Part shown: positions 34,359 to 46,275 of the stretch, piece by piece | Layout: every line of letters begins with the position of its first letter | Position numbering within the stretch: position 1 is the stretch's first letter | Assembly: GCA_012976225.1 (NCBI GenBank) | Contig: JAAVVG010000007.1 | Span: 372,001 to 436,000 of the forward strand | DNA: 64,000 bases | From: Golubevia sp. BC0850 | Lineage: Eukaryota; Basidiomycota; Exobasidiomycetes; Golubeviales; Golubeviaceae | Direction of reading: 5' to 3' | Position numbers and translations under genes: made by a program | Notes under the pieces: generated by a model | What the model was told of the DNA's origin: nothing | Databases searched by the model: none | What the model saw: the letters and a program-made list of their open reading frames with translations, nothing else

Positions 34359-36761
34359 TTACCACAAGAAATAAAGAAGTTTTCTCCAACCCTTTCGTTT
34401 CGGAATTGGAGTCTCTGGGAAGTCTCTGATCTCTTGAAGCCAAGGTTCGATGGGAAGCTCTTTGAGCGCTGAAGAGATTCGAAGGTCGGGAAGCAAAGGA
34501 GAAAAATTCGTCAACTGGCTGAGAGTTGCTTCGACACTTTCCTGTGGTACTCACGGACGATCTTTGTTCTTCGAGTCAACTTGAAAGTGACGTAGCAGAT
34601 GATGTTAAATATGGGAAAGAAGTAGGCACTGTAACAGACGATCGAAAAAGGTCAGCTTGCCACTCGAGATTCTAGAGATTCTAGAAAGGAGGCAATGCAC
34701 TCACGCTAAGAAGTCTTGCGCATTGAAGTTCTCAGGGGGGTGAACGAAGACGTAGAAGCCACCAGTGATGATCAACACGATGGAAAAGCAGAGAGACCAC
34801 CATCCTAAGTATGGCTGTAAAGGAGACCTGTAAGGCAGTGTCCTTCTGTCGATCCCCTGTGCTTTGGCGCCGTAGAAAAATCTCAAGTAGGTCAGAGAGA
34901 TGGCCTGGAGAATGGGAAAAACGAATCAAAGGGAAAGATCCAGAAAGGAAGGCAGGTTCGAAGGGTCAAAAGGTGGTAGGGAGGGTGAGTGAGAAGGCAG
35001 AGGAAGAGGACTCACTCCCCATTGAAATAGAACGGACGCTGAGACCAAAGTCTGAAGCCATCCGAAAACTGTGGATCCTCCCGAACTGAGAGACAGGAAA
35101 GCCAGGTTCATGAAGATGCAGATGGTGCCAACTGCTACGTAGGGTACACCCCAGCGGTGGGTCTTGAGAAAGATTTTAGGAGCATTGCCGTCCAAAGCCA
35201 TTCCAACCAGCGATCGAGATCCAGAGAGCACGGCTTGATTTCCAGATGACCAGGCGGAAGTCAGAACGACGGCGTTGATGACACTTGCAACACCATGAAT
35301 TCCTGCTTGAGAAGCAGCCAGAGTGAAAGGGCTGGCTGCGGCGGTGCCATCGTCTGATCCAGAGGCGCCTTTCGAGTCCACGATGAGAGACACGACGAAG
35401 AGGGACAGAAGATAGAAGAGGATGATTCGGATAAAGACTCTCTTGGCAGCCTTTGGGATGTTCTGTCTTGGATTCTTGGTCTCTGCTGCAGCCATGGCTA
35501 CCGATTCGCTTCCGGAGAAGGAGACTAGATGGGAATGGAAGGTGAAGAGATGGAGGTCAGTCTGTACTCGTGTGCCTTTTGTCTAAAGTAGAAATACACT
35601 CACAGACTGCCGATGTCAGGACACTCCAGAATCCCAAAAACTTTCCTAGATTCCCATCTACCAAATAAGGCTGAAATGGAGTTTTCCAATACCTGAAACC
35701 AATCCTGTCTCCTGGTCCTGCTCCCAAGTCGATGCAGATCCCGAAAATGATCAGACCAACGATCAGGATAATCTTCAGCATAGAAAAGAAAAACTCGATT
35801 TCACCCTGCAAAGAGAGGGTTGGACATCAGAGGATCGAAGAGATCAGCTCTAGAGATGGAGTACTAGAAACCAACAAATTCATAGACTCACGAACCACCT
35901 TATGGAGAAAATCGAAGAGAGGAAGATAAAGACTCCAAAGATTGAAATGAAGACAGCTGCTGACACTGACTCTCCCGTCCAGAAGGAAACGATAACGTAG
36001 CAAGCTGTGAGCTCGGCTGGGACTGAGATCGCCACTCCGAGAACCAGATTCCATCCTATACTTGCTCCAAAGGCTGGGTCGAACCACATGGAAGCGTATC
36101 TGACGTATGAACCTGCGGGAGAGATCTCATAAGCTTCGAGTCATGAGCAAGACGCGACAGAGCGCAACTAGCTTACCTGAAGTTGGACTGAGAGCTGCCA
36201 TTTCAGACAAAGAGAGCATCACAGAAATGACGACGGTAGAGACAACCAAATACGACTGTTCGAGGAGAGAGGGAGCGGAGATGAGACTTCTTCTGCTCTT
36301 CGAACAACCTTCTTACTCGCACTGCTCACCAGTAGCATTCCGACAGGACCAGCTCTCTCGAGACTAAAACCACTAGATAAAAATAATCCACTTCCAATCG
36401 CACCGGCTAACGCGAGCATCTGAGAGAGATAGAAAGAGAGAGGGCAAGAGACGTAAAATCTGCTGTCTGCAGTCATCTCGTGATTTCTCATCAGAAGCTT
36501 GAAGGCAGCTCAGAAAGACAGACTCACTTGGATATGCCGTTGTTCCAAACTCCTACGAACGTTTTCTTGAGGTCGAAGACCACCTATAGGATCATTCCTT
36601 CCCAAGTTTTCCTTATCTTGTCCGGCAACGGTGTTCGAGGAACCATGCTCTAAGTCTTGCTGTTGCTTCTCTGATTGAGAGCCCTCTCCTTTGAGTTCCC
36701 ACTCATCTGCAGTTGGATTACTAAAGCTTCGTTCGAGGACTGGAATCGTACTCTGCTCCAT
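34359..36761 (-). CDS. Amino-acid permease (APC superfamily, fungal AAT/YAT type)
   Basis: Nine exons: 36761-36528, 36419-36330, 36255-36177, 36112-35892, 35805-35604, 35524-35016, 34904-34705, 34628-34555, 34468-34359; phases close to 572 residues. A ~75-residue cytosolic N-terminus precedes MLALAGAIGSGLFLSSG, the conserved first membrane helix with the substrate-binding GSG motif. Then come SEMAALSPTSGSYVRYASMW, FSGSESVAMAAAETKNPRQN (family signature), GNQAVLSGSRSLVGMALDG, RWGVPYVAVGT and TLPYRSPLQPYLGWWSL. About 12 membrane segments are visible. The C-terminus ends in KRKGWRKLLYFLW, the short basic-aromatic tail common in this group. A plasma-membrane amino acid/H+ symporter is expected; substrate range cannot be told. 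Confidence 0.92.
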
Positions 36762-37052
36762 TGATTTGGTTTGGGTTGGTGGAAAGAGGAGAGAAAAGTT
36801 TATCAAACCCACGGGTTGAAATTTCTCACCGCCGGTGTATCAGTAGGATCCAATAGCACGTCTTCATCAGATCAGATCTCCCCTTCGTTATCTCTTTGCA
36901 AGCTGACATTCATTTCTAGATCAAATCACGACTTGAAACGAAGTCAGACTCGAGGGAGGTTCTCACAAACATTTTGGTTTCGCAATTTTACATTTTCATT
37001 ACTTCTCACAAGGACACCAAAAGAAAAGAGTACAAAAAAGAAGTCTACTTGC

Positions 37053-39020
37053 TTAGTTGAAGAGTTTGTTGCTACTCATGTTACTCTCCGATTGCTTCTT
37101 GAGAACCTTTGCGATTGCCATCTCGAAATCTTCGTGACCGACGTGCTGTCTACGTTCACGAAGAGCATACATTCCAGCTTCAGTACAGATACCTCGTACT
37201 TCTGCACCTGAACACTGTCCCATCTTTTCGGCTAGAGCTCTGAGATTGATACCTCTTTGAAGCGACATCTATGGGAGAGAACAAGGCAGGCGTAAGGTCA
37301 GTCAATAGATTCAATTCGAAGCGCCATCACTCCATTGGATCAGAGTTGAAGCTTGAGTCGTAGGGAAATACCAAATGAGACTCACCTTCCTACTGTGAAT
37401 TCTGAGAATGGAAACTCTGGCTTCTGGTCCTGGAGGTGGGAATTCGATCTTTCGGTCGATTCTACCAGGTCTCAAGAGCGCTGAATCTAAGATGTCGATA
37501 CGATTTGTAGCCATGATGACCTGAGAACCGGAAGAATAGAAAGGGAAGAGACGAGAGAGTACGATCAGTATCGGGAAGGAGGCAGGGAGGGAGGCGAGAA
37601 AGAGGGGGCGTTCATTCCTCTGCTCCGACCAGAGATAGGTTCCGACTTCAGTTTTCAATGACGTCAACTCAACATTCAATCCATCCTCAGGCTTTAAAGA
37701 GCCAAACCAGGAGATCGCAGAGCTAAGAGAGCAAGTGCTCCAATCATTTCCACCTTCACCCTGAACTGTTGGCCACACTTCGAGACTCACCTTGATATTT
37801 TTGGTACCCTCGAACCCATCAAGTTGATTCAACAGTTCCAACATAGTTCTTTGGACTTCTGAATCTCCACCACCTCCTCCACCCTCACCACGAGAGGAAC
37901 CGATAGAATCGATCTCGTCCATAAAGATGATAGAAGGAGCATGCTCTCTTGCCATCACGAAGAGTTCACGGACCATTCTGTGGGAGTCATGGGCATTGAT
38001 TAGTTGGTAGGGAACGAAAGATCAGCAAGGGTAGCTTGAACTCGATAGGATTAGAGGCGCCTTTCTCTCCTCTGGCTTGTCCCTACTCCTCTTTCCAAAC
38101 TGGATACCCTGCTGCTTCGATACGATAACCAATCTGAAAGGAACAAGACTCACCTACTACCCTCTCCAATATATTTCTGAACCAATTCACTTCCACTAAC
38201 TCTGATGAATCTACAATCAGTGTGATGAGCTACAGCTCTCGCCAACAAAGTCTTTCCAGTACCGGGTGGACCATAAAGTAACACTCCCTTTGGTTGAGCA
38301 ATTCCTAAACTTTCGAATAGTTCTGGATGTTTGACGGGTAGCTCAATTACTTCTTTAATCTCCTTGATCTGATGGTCCAATCCTCCAACCATTTCGTAGG
38401 TGGAATCTGGAACCTTCTCAACCATCATCAGGGAAACTAGAGGATCAATCTTATTGGGTAGGATTTTGTGAAGTGTATATGAATCTGAACGAAGAGCTAC
38501 TCTTAGAGTTGGTGTGAGTGACGAGAGCTCAATGTCTGGAGCGAAGTCGACGACTGTAGGGAGGAGGGGAGCAAGGAGGGAGAGGTAAGTCAGTCTGGTC
38601 AGACCCTCTGGCCATCTCAAAATCGATGTTAAGGTTGTTAAGTATATGTTCTACTAGCTCAGCAAGTCGGTCACCAAGTAGATACTTACCATATTTGCCC
38701 TCTGGCTGAACCTTTACCAAGACCTTCTTCTTTCCCATAACTTTTACCACTTCTCCAACATAACTTCCAGGTTCTTGTAATAACTGAAGTTCTTCTCTTA
38801 ATAATCTGACTCTTGCATTCAAAGCGTTCCTTTGAGCTTCCAACCTTCTCAAGTTTTGAGTTTTGTCATTGATTAGCAGTTCGTAGGATTGAATCTTTGA
38901 ATGGTAGAAGGATTGAATTCCAAGAGCTGGCGCTCCAGCAGAACTTGAACCTGCATTAGCACCAGAGATTGGTGGATTGTTCGTTAGACTAGTTCCAGGT
39001 TGTAATGTGGCTGTTGCCAT
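37053..39020 (-). CDS. RPT6: 26S proteasome regulatory ATPase Rpt6 (PSMC5/Sug1)
   Basis: Five exons: 39020-38690, 38553-38154, 37977-37791, 37520-37386, 37268-37053; 422 residues. After a variable N-terminus comes the coiled coil ([20 protein letters not shown]), the OB region ([20 protein letters not shown]), and the AAA domain: Walker A GPPGTGKT, Walker [15 protein letters not shown], and the second region of homology [36 protein letters not shown] and the ending KLFN-type C-terminus identify Rpt6 among the six Rpt subunits. It unfolds substrates in the proteasome base. A Gly run (about six Gly) sits just after SSRGE, slightly longer than in other species. Confidence 0.95.
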
Positions 39021-39368
39021 CTTGATTAAGATTCAAAAGGTTGATCGTTTGGTGGAGAGAGCTCTTGACTTTGGCTGACGTGGGCAATCGAGGTCAAGCA
39101 CAACGTGGCACGAGATCCCTTGTCTCTTCTTTTCTCTCTCCTCTCCTTTTCTTAGAGAAATCATTGTTATCTATTCCCTCTCTATCGTGTCCCTTCGAGG
39201 TACCCACCAGGTCCCCTTGCCGCACCTTCATCATCTGGCTGGCCTCATCAAAATTCGAATCCTCACAAGATCTCCGTCTTCTTCAACATCGAGAACGCTC
39301 TCGGCAGATCTCCCACCAACCATTACCCATGTTTTTATTCTTTTTCCTCTTCGAAGAACAAACAGAGT
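39021..39368. other. Intergenic upstream of RPT6
   Basis: 348 bases of promoter sequence between RPT6 (minus) and the interrupted frame on the plus strand. No proteasome-element consensus was recognised. Confidence 0.4.
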
Positions 39369-39965
39369 ATGAAACGTGCGTCATATACAGGTTCCTCCAG
39401 CTCTCTGACCAAGAACCAGGACACTGAACTTTTCCTCACTTCCTGCTTCTTCTCTGTCCTCTGCATCCCACCGGCCTTATCCTCCAACGAACGGGCGACC
39501 TGCGATAAGCTGAACAAGAAAAAGAGAGGTTGTCGGCTCTATGAGCAGGCATGAGAGTACCAGCTATGCAAAGATGAACAACCTCTGGTGGAGAGATCTG
39601 ACCTTGCTCTCCTTCCAGATAAAGCCTTTCAGAAGAGCGGTGTCCCAATCGAAAAACTCAAGAACTCGTACCACTCCTAAGCTCTTACCAATGACGAAGA
39701 CGAGGTTCACTACGAACTGGAGCAGAGAGCCAAGTTGCTTCATTTTACTACTTTTACTACTCCCCTTCCGGCTCCGTCCTCATCCTCCTTTAGAACAAAT
39801 CTCTCCAAAGGCAGCCCTTCTGAAGCATCTCACTTCCAATTTCCTTCAAGAGGCCCTATCATTTCAAGCTCGAATTCAGAACCTTCATGTTTGGGGCCAA
39901 CGACCCCGGATTCTCGGGAAGAACATCAAAGCGACTCAACAACTCCCAAGAGACCTCGGTATTGA
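39369..39965 (+). pseudogene. Interrupted reading frame, unknown protein
   Basis: One reading frame runs from ATG 39369 to the stop at 39963 (198 codons) with two internal stops, TGA at 39552 and TAA at 39678, and no frameshift. The composition on both sides of the stops is protein-like: ERATCDKLNKKKRGCRLYEQ, then EYQLCKDEQPLVERSDLALL, PDKAFQKSGVPIEKLKNSYH, NDEDEVHYELEQRAKLLH, and a Ser/Pro-rich basic end (TTPKRPRY). I found no pair of splice sites that removes either stop in phase. It may be a recently inactivated gene or have unusual splicing. Family not recognised. Confidence 0.4.
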
Positions 39966-40665
39966 TGATCAACCCTTGCTCCTAAATCCTTTTTGAAGAC
40001 CCGGGGTCTAGAAAGGGTGTTGGAGTCTATCAACCGGTGGCGTTAGGAATGGTGCTGATGGGCTTTATGTTCTTTATAAGCTCGCGTGAGCCTGAGTGAG
40101 TTGGAGAGAAAAGGCTTCTAGATATCTTGAGATTTCTAGAACTTGTAGGATCTCAAATGAAGGGTCAACCGGTCAAGGAGGGTCAGGATCAAGCCTTGGG
40201 ACATTGAAGCTGACTGAGCCTCTTGACTTTTGTCCCTTCTTATAACTCCGTCTCGACACAGCAACGAGACTCCTTTGCAGTTTGACTCAATAGAAGATCC
40301 AAATTGAGTCAACTGACTTTTGAAGTTCGATTTGTGACAGAGGGGAACGAGGAATGCTTCCAACCTGCTGCTCCCCCCTTCTTTCGACTAGATCTGTCAT
40401 TGATGATCCTCATCCTTGTAAAAGGCAAACTCTGATAGATTCGAAGATATAAAATTGATTTTAAAGTACACTTTAAACGAGAGAAAGTAAAAGGTCTATT
40501 TGACAAAGAAGAGGGAACTCTGAAAGACAAGATCGGGGTTTTTTTTCTCTCTCTTGATCTTGAGGTTTTCTTTGGAAGAGAAGATTTGAAATGCAGCAAT
40601 GTTCCATCTTGAGCAAAAGTGATTCTCTTGAAGAACTTGAAGATAAAGAAAGAAAAAGTCCGTTT
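39966..40665. other. Intergenic, 700 bases
   Basis: No gene supported. It includes the 3' UTR of the zinc-ribbon gene; T- and A-rich runs lie around 40440-40660. Confidence 0.45.
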
Positions 40666-41533
40666 TTAATGCTTAGGAGGATAAGCACCCTGAGGAGCTC
40701 CACCGCCATATTGTTGAGGCTGCTGAGGGTAACCACCTCCTCCTACCGGCTGAGGTTGATATTGTCCGTCTGTTGGTGCTTGCTGTTTGATTCGAGTTGA
40801 GGGAACAGAGATGATCAGAGATGTGAGAAGTTGCAGGGTGGAGAGACTCAAAGCCTGGAGAGTAGAAGGTTTGAAACAAGGAACTCACCCATTGACAAAT
40901 TCCACAGATGTAGATGTGTTTCGACTTGAATGGGATCTGTAGAGAGGAAGGAAGGGTAGCAGGAGTTGTCAAGAGGTTAGATGATGGGAGCTTGGCGAGA
41001 AGTGTAGCACAGCCAAGTGAGGCTCAACTTTGAATGTCACTCCCAACAAAGCATGTTGTAGAACAACGATTCAAAAAGCTTCTGAACAGAGAGTGAAACT
41101 CCAGCATCTTTTCAAGAGAAAAGAGGCGGTGACGACTTGCCGGATTCCAACTTTTTGGATATGCTCCACCCATGCCTATACCCATCAACCCAGCTGCTCG
41201 ATTTACTTTACTCACCAAAGGGATCCAACAAAGTTCGAACCACTTCCTTTAAAAGAGAAGAAGAATCCAGTAGAGAATGGAAGTGAGCCATTTGAAGTGC
41301 ATTCTATTAATGGATTAGTCACTTGTAATACTCACTTTGATTTCCCTTGAGTTACAGATCCATTATGACATCTTGGACAAACGTGAGCACCTGAACCTGG
41401 ATCTTGTTTGATCTTGGTTGGACAGCCGAAGATTACTGGAAGACAGAAGAAGAAATCCTGGAGGAAAGTAGAGAAAGAGTGGAATGTTGGATGAGTGAAT
41501 GAATCAGATCCGATGGCACACGACACTTACCAT
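40666..41533 (-). CDS. Small zinc-ribbon protein with Gln/Gly/Pro-rich tail
   Basis: Five exons: 41533-41531 (the ATG only), 41457-41336, 41246-41216, 40936-40889, 40782-40666; 106 residues. It reads MDFFFCLPVIFGCPTKIKQD, then HVCPRCHNGSVTQGKSK, KWFELCWIPLIPFKSKHIYI and CGICQW. The two CxxC pairs form a zinc ribbon of the zinc-ribbon-15 kind found in small fungal proteins, followed by a QPQPVGGGGYPQQPQQ tail. Function is unknown; the hydrophobic FFFCLPVIFG and FELCWIPLIPF strands are a family trait. The first coding exon contributes only the initiator Met, immediately followed by GTAAGT. All phases agree, and the protein makes sense only with this splice. Confidence 0.82.
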
Positions 41534-41638
41534 GCTTGAGTATAATAGAACTTAGATGTGAGAGAGTTGAATTGACCCAGAATTGGAACTGGATGTTAGA
41601 AGGATCGATTAGAAACAACGAATTGAATAAAGAGTGAT

Positions 41639-41668
41639 GCTGATGGGTGGAGTGCTGATGGGTGGAGT
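41639..41668. repeat. Two-copy tandem repeat, 15-base unit
   Basis: The unit GCTGATGGGTGGAGT occurs twice in direct succession in the short gap between the divergent zinc-ribbon and helicase genes. Identical copies suggest a recent duplication. Confidence 0.7.
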
Positions 41669-41751
41669 GCTGCGATGAGAGAAACAGGAAAGATATCTCG
41701 AGCAACGCCTGTTCTTCCCAGCCACACATCTTCTTCTTTGACTCTTCTTAA

Positions 41752-44700
41752 ATGATTCGATCCTTTTCTAGAAATTGGAAATTGAAATTGAAACCTGGAA
41801 ACAAAGCCCTGTTGGATCAAGTTTGCTCAGATTGTAATAGAGCCAGTCGAAAATTTGCTTCTTCAACGATTCAACCTGGATCAACAACTTATCAGATAAG
41901 TCGCAAGTATTCTACAATCACACAATCTAATCCAAATGCAAACGCAGATGTAGATGTAGACTCATCAACGATAATCAGGGGAAGAGAGTCATCTCGTTCT
42001 AGCAGCAGCAGCAGCCGCCCAGAGAAGGCATTAGGTTCAGAGAACAAGAGACAACCAGAACTTGATCCTTTCCAGGTGAGTACTTGTACATCAGAGACAG
42101 ACCATACTCAACCCATCGAGTGACACAAGCTACCAGTTGGCAAGGCTTAGGAGGCAGTAGAGCAGGGCAGAGCAGACCAGCTGGCTTCAAACTGAAATTT
42201 TCGCAAGGGCCAGCTTTCCCTTTCCTACTCCAGTAGTCGGATTGAAAAGAGATCAGCGAAATACTTTATTCTCCTCTTGAGAAGGTCCTTGAGTCCAGTA
42301 ATGGTAGGACAACGACCAGAGACGAAGGAGGTGCTTTGGAACAGCCTTTTCTCCCTGGTCAACCCCCAGGAAGAAACACAAATGGTTTCTGTCTTAGTAG
42401 ATCTTTGCTCAAAGTTCAACTTAACTGGCTGGAAGGTCGGTCAGCCCGACTTTGTTCCTGAGAGGCATCTCGAGAGGTGTGCCTTCTCTTCTGAAGGCTG
42501 ATCTGTTTTGAGCTCTGAAGTCCAATAGATTCACTCTGATCTTATCTTTAAAGATCTCCCTCAAACACATCTCCTGGGTCGATCTTGTGAAAGAATTTCT
42601 GGCTTTCAGCTCTGACTTCCTTTCCCCTTCTTCTCATTCCCACTCATCTCCCAGAAACTAGGTCTCAACCCTCTTCTAACCTCTCAAGTCTTATCAGCAT
42701 TCCCCCAAATCCATTTTCCAACTTTAGCTCAACAATCTCTAATCCCAGCAATTCTATCACCAAATGATGTTCTCTTAAGAGCACACACAGGAACTGGAAA
42801 ATCCTTTTCTTTACTCCTTTCGCTTCTATCAAAACCTCGTTTACTTTTTAAAGATCCCATTTCAAAGGTCTCAAAAAATGCAATTTGTTCTATACTGATA
42901 GTTCCAACTAATGAATTAGCATCTCAATATTTAAATTGGTCCAAAAAAATTCTACCCAGCAATTTAAAAGGTGAAATAGATAATGTGGTTCAGGTTTTAT
43001 GTAAACCAGATGGGACTTCAATCCTGTTGGAAAAAGATATTCCAGAAGGAAAAGAAGGTCAAAAATTAAGTTTGGAAAAAAGTTTAGAGAAATTGCAAAG
43101 AAATCCACCACATTTATTGATAGCTACACCTACTAGGTTGAAAGAGGTTTTAGATCTTTCTGGATCTACTTCTTTTGCTACGAGCGCCGATCCTATCATG
43201 CTTCTGAATCTAAGGAACTTGAAGACCTTGGCCTTGGATGAAGCAGATCTCTTACTTTCACTTCCAGGAAGATTCCCATCTAAAAAACTCGCCTTCAAAA
43301 AAGCATCGCCATTTATAAGTAATCTAAATCATAGATCTCCAACTTTAGAAATCTTAAATCAAATTATGAAATTCAGACCATCATTTAGTGGTGGAAGTTT
43401 AAAAATCGATTCAGGAATGGAAATCTCTTCTAGAGAGAGAAGTGGAGATGAAAGAAGACCTCCTGAGAGTGTAAGAAGGACTCAATATGTTGGAATCGAG
43501 AGAAGTAATGACAGATGGAACGATCAAGATTCTTTACAAGGGAAAATAAAAGGAAAAGGATATGCATCGGGGGTGGTACCAGGAGGATTTTCAATTCCTA
43601 TAGAAAGGTCTAAAAGTTCTATACCTGCTTTACAACTTGTGATGACTTCTGCAACTGCCAATGCTGTTTTGAGACACTTTTTAGGCGCTAGAACTGGTTG
43701 GTTAAGAACTGGAATTAAAGATTTGAGAGAAGGTGGAAGAGATGGAGAGTTGAAAGTTGAGAGTGGCAGGTGGATTGATTTGACTGGATTGAGCGGGGTT
43801 GAGAAAATGGGAGGTGAGAAAGATGGTAAGAAAAAGGAGAAAAGGGAAGCTGGTGGGAGATGGGAGGTCAAGGACGATTTTAGAGATGAAGTCGAGGGTA
43901 TGATGATTCCTAAAGAGTTGGATCATTGTTGTGTCGTAGTTGATGATGGGATTAGGACTAAAGACGAAGGATCGAATAATGATGACGTAGATTCAATTCT
44001 TTCATTACCGAAATTGAGAAATTTGGACTTCAAAAGGTTACATAAATTAGCTACAGGTGAGCAGGATTTCTATTCGAATCAATCTCAAATTACGGAAGAG
44101 GCAAGTTCAACGGATCGCAAATCCAATTTCAAGAAACAGAAACCTGTCTCCAACAAAGCAGCAGAAAGACAAGAAGAGACAGTTGAAACTTCATCATTAG
44201 AAGAACATCAAATCGACAATTCCCTTCTAGATGCTTTAGCGTTTTGTTTCGCTTCGGAAGGTGTTAATCATGGTTTAGCTGTCATACCTTCTCGTTGGAG
44301 CTTACGTTCTGTTAGATCTAGGTTGGAAGCTTTAGGTGTTCCAGTCAGATTTGTAGGAGAAGAAACTTCTTTAAAAGAAAAGACCACTCCAGTTTTAATG
44401 TTGATTCAAGCTACAAGTGCAAGAGGTTTGGATCTTAAGAACTTAAGTCATGTTTTCATTGTTGGAATTCATTCAATTGGAGATGCTGTTAGATACACTC
44501 ATTTAGCTGGAAGAGCTTCAAGAATAGGTCATGAGAATAATCAAGAAAGATCGGAAGAACAATCTCAGAATGAGGAATCCAACTTGGATTCTTCAAAGTC
44601 GGTTTCTAATTCATCTAGACCTCAAGGAAAGGTGATTTCCTTAATCAAAGGTGCAGCTAGGGAATTCTTGAAATCAAAACCCTCTAGCTCCACCCCTAAT

Positions 44701-45042
44701 CAAAATAAGGATGATGATTTCTATCTCTCTAGATTCAATTCTGATGACAGTTCCAAAGCTAGAAGAGAATTAGGATTGGATCTCTTACCGATTGGAACTG
44801 AAGAAAAGAAGATTTCAATGATTTATAGAAGACTTAGATTGAGACCTGTCAGATTTGATTTGAGCTTATTGAATAGGAGTGAGAATCTGCAAGGGGAGAC
44901 TGAGAATGGATTGCTCGGTGAGGTTGGAAGCGAGACAAGAGCGCAACAAGTCATCACAGAAGGAGTCGAATCTCCAACTCAAGAAGCTGAAGAAGAGATG
45001 GAAATCTCCAGTGCAGAGGAGAGCCAGACAATCAAAGGGTAG
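41752..45042 (+). CDS. DEAD-box RNA helicase, probably mitochondrial
   Basis: Exon 1 is 41752-42075 and the main exon is 42655-45042, together about 904 residues. The N-terminus is Arg/Ser/Lys-rich without acidic residues for ~25 residues, as in a mitochondrial presequence. Helicase motifs in order: FPTLAQQSLIPA (Q-like), AHTGTGKS (I), VPTNELASQY (Ia), ATPTRL (Ib), DEAD (II), TSATAN (III), ATSARGLDLKNL (V) and HLAGRASRIG (VI). Two non-conserved insertions, basic/acidic and Ser-rich, lie after DEAD and between motifs III and V. The layout recalls mitochondrial Mrh4/DDX28-type helicases in ribosome assembly, an inference. The 579-nt gap between exons is long and may hide another small exon that I could not place. 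Confidence 0.8.
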
Positions 45043-46275
45043 ACTCGTAATTTCAAAAGATCCCAATATTAGACAGCCGCACCACCTTTCACTCAATCAC
45101 TGTATTTTTTCTAATCTTTCTGTAGTTCTACCTTGCAAAATCATTATCGCTGCTCTCATCACTTTTCAATCACTACTCTGAGGAGTAACAGTGGAAGCTT
45201 GAAAGAAATTCAGAGAATGGTTTGAAAAACTTTGACGGATTTGAAAGCGACAAAGGCGAGCGGGGTTGGAAAAAGTTTAGAAAGGAGGGGCTATAAGTAA
45301 CTGCAGCCACAAATCTGGTGAGAAAGGGAGACAGAAAAAAGATCGAAAGACAGAGACATCCTTCTTCGTATGACTATTCCCGCTTGAGACTTGACGATCA
45401 ACTTCTTTTGCCTTTCTATCCGTCGAAACAATTCAAGCTCGAGTCTCGACAAGCTGTCGACAACTTCCAATGCCACTTCTTCTCATCTTTTACCATCCTG
45501 ACTGCTCGGTCTCACACTCTCTGGAAACTGATTGTTCCCATGTTCTCATCCTTCGTCCGTCATCGAATTTCTCCCAAAGTCTCTCTGATGTGAATGTCTC
45601 GCTCTCTCTACTCACTCTTCAGACTTTGGTGTTTCGTTGGTGAATATTTCTCTCTTTTACCCTCGACATTCCCGCTTTCGCGACTCAGTTCAGACTCAGA
45701 GCACTTTAATCTACAGACTTATCAGTCCTCTGTACACTTTCACTTTCGCAGATAGGAATGACGAAGAGAGGCGAACTTCTCTAAAACCAGTCTAGAGATT
45801 CGCCTACGCTTCCAACCTCTTTGTCGAAAATGGCCTATTTCCTCTTAAATCTTTCATGCTTTCTGTGATGCTGAGATGTGGTGTCTATATCTTTCAAAAT
45901 ATATGTAGTACTTAGGAAGGCTGGGAAATGAAACTACCCTGGCGGTTGCGAAATAGGCCGAAACTGCTCGAGCGTCGAAAGCAAGCTGAAAGTTGAGATC
46001 CTTGTGAAAGTTTCGATGCAGAAACCCTTGCCCAAGCAGACTAGAGAAACCCCGGAGCGAGACGCGAGTGGTGCAACATGCAACTTCTCTGCAGTGTACT
46101 GAGTCTCTGGTCAACCTGCATTCGACCGCGAGCTGAATTGAGTATCTCATTGATCTTAAGAAAGAGAAAGAGTAAAGACCTTGAGATCTATCAGAAGAGG
46201 ATCGCTTGGATGGTCTCAATTCTCATCCTCTCACCTCACCTCACCCCTTATCTCTCAGAGTCACAACTCTCACTC
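45043..46275. other. Intergenic, ~1.2 kb
   Basis: No gene supported. Short frames on both strands (for example 45318-45593 plus and 46219-45854 minus) show no motif. The right part may hold the 5' exons of the decayed locus that follows. Confidence 0.35.
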
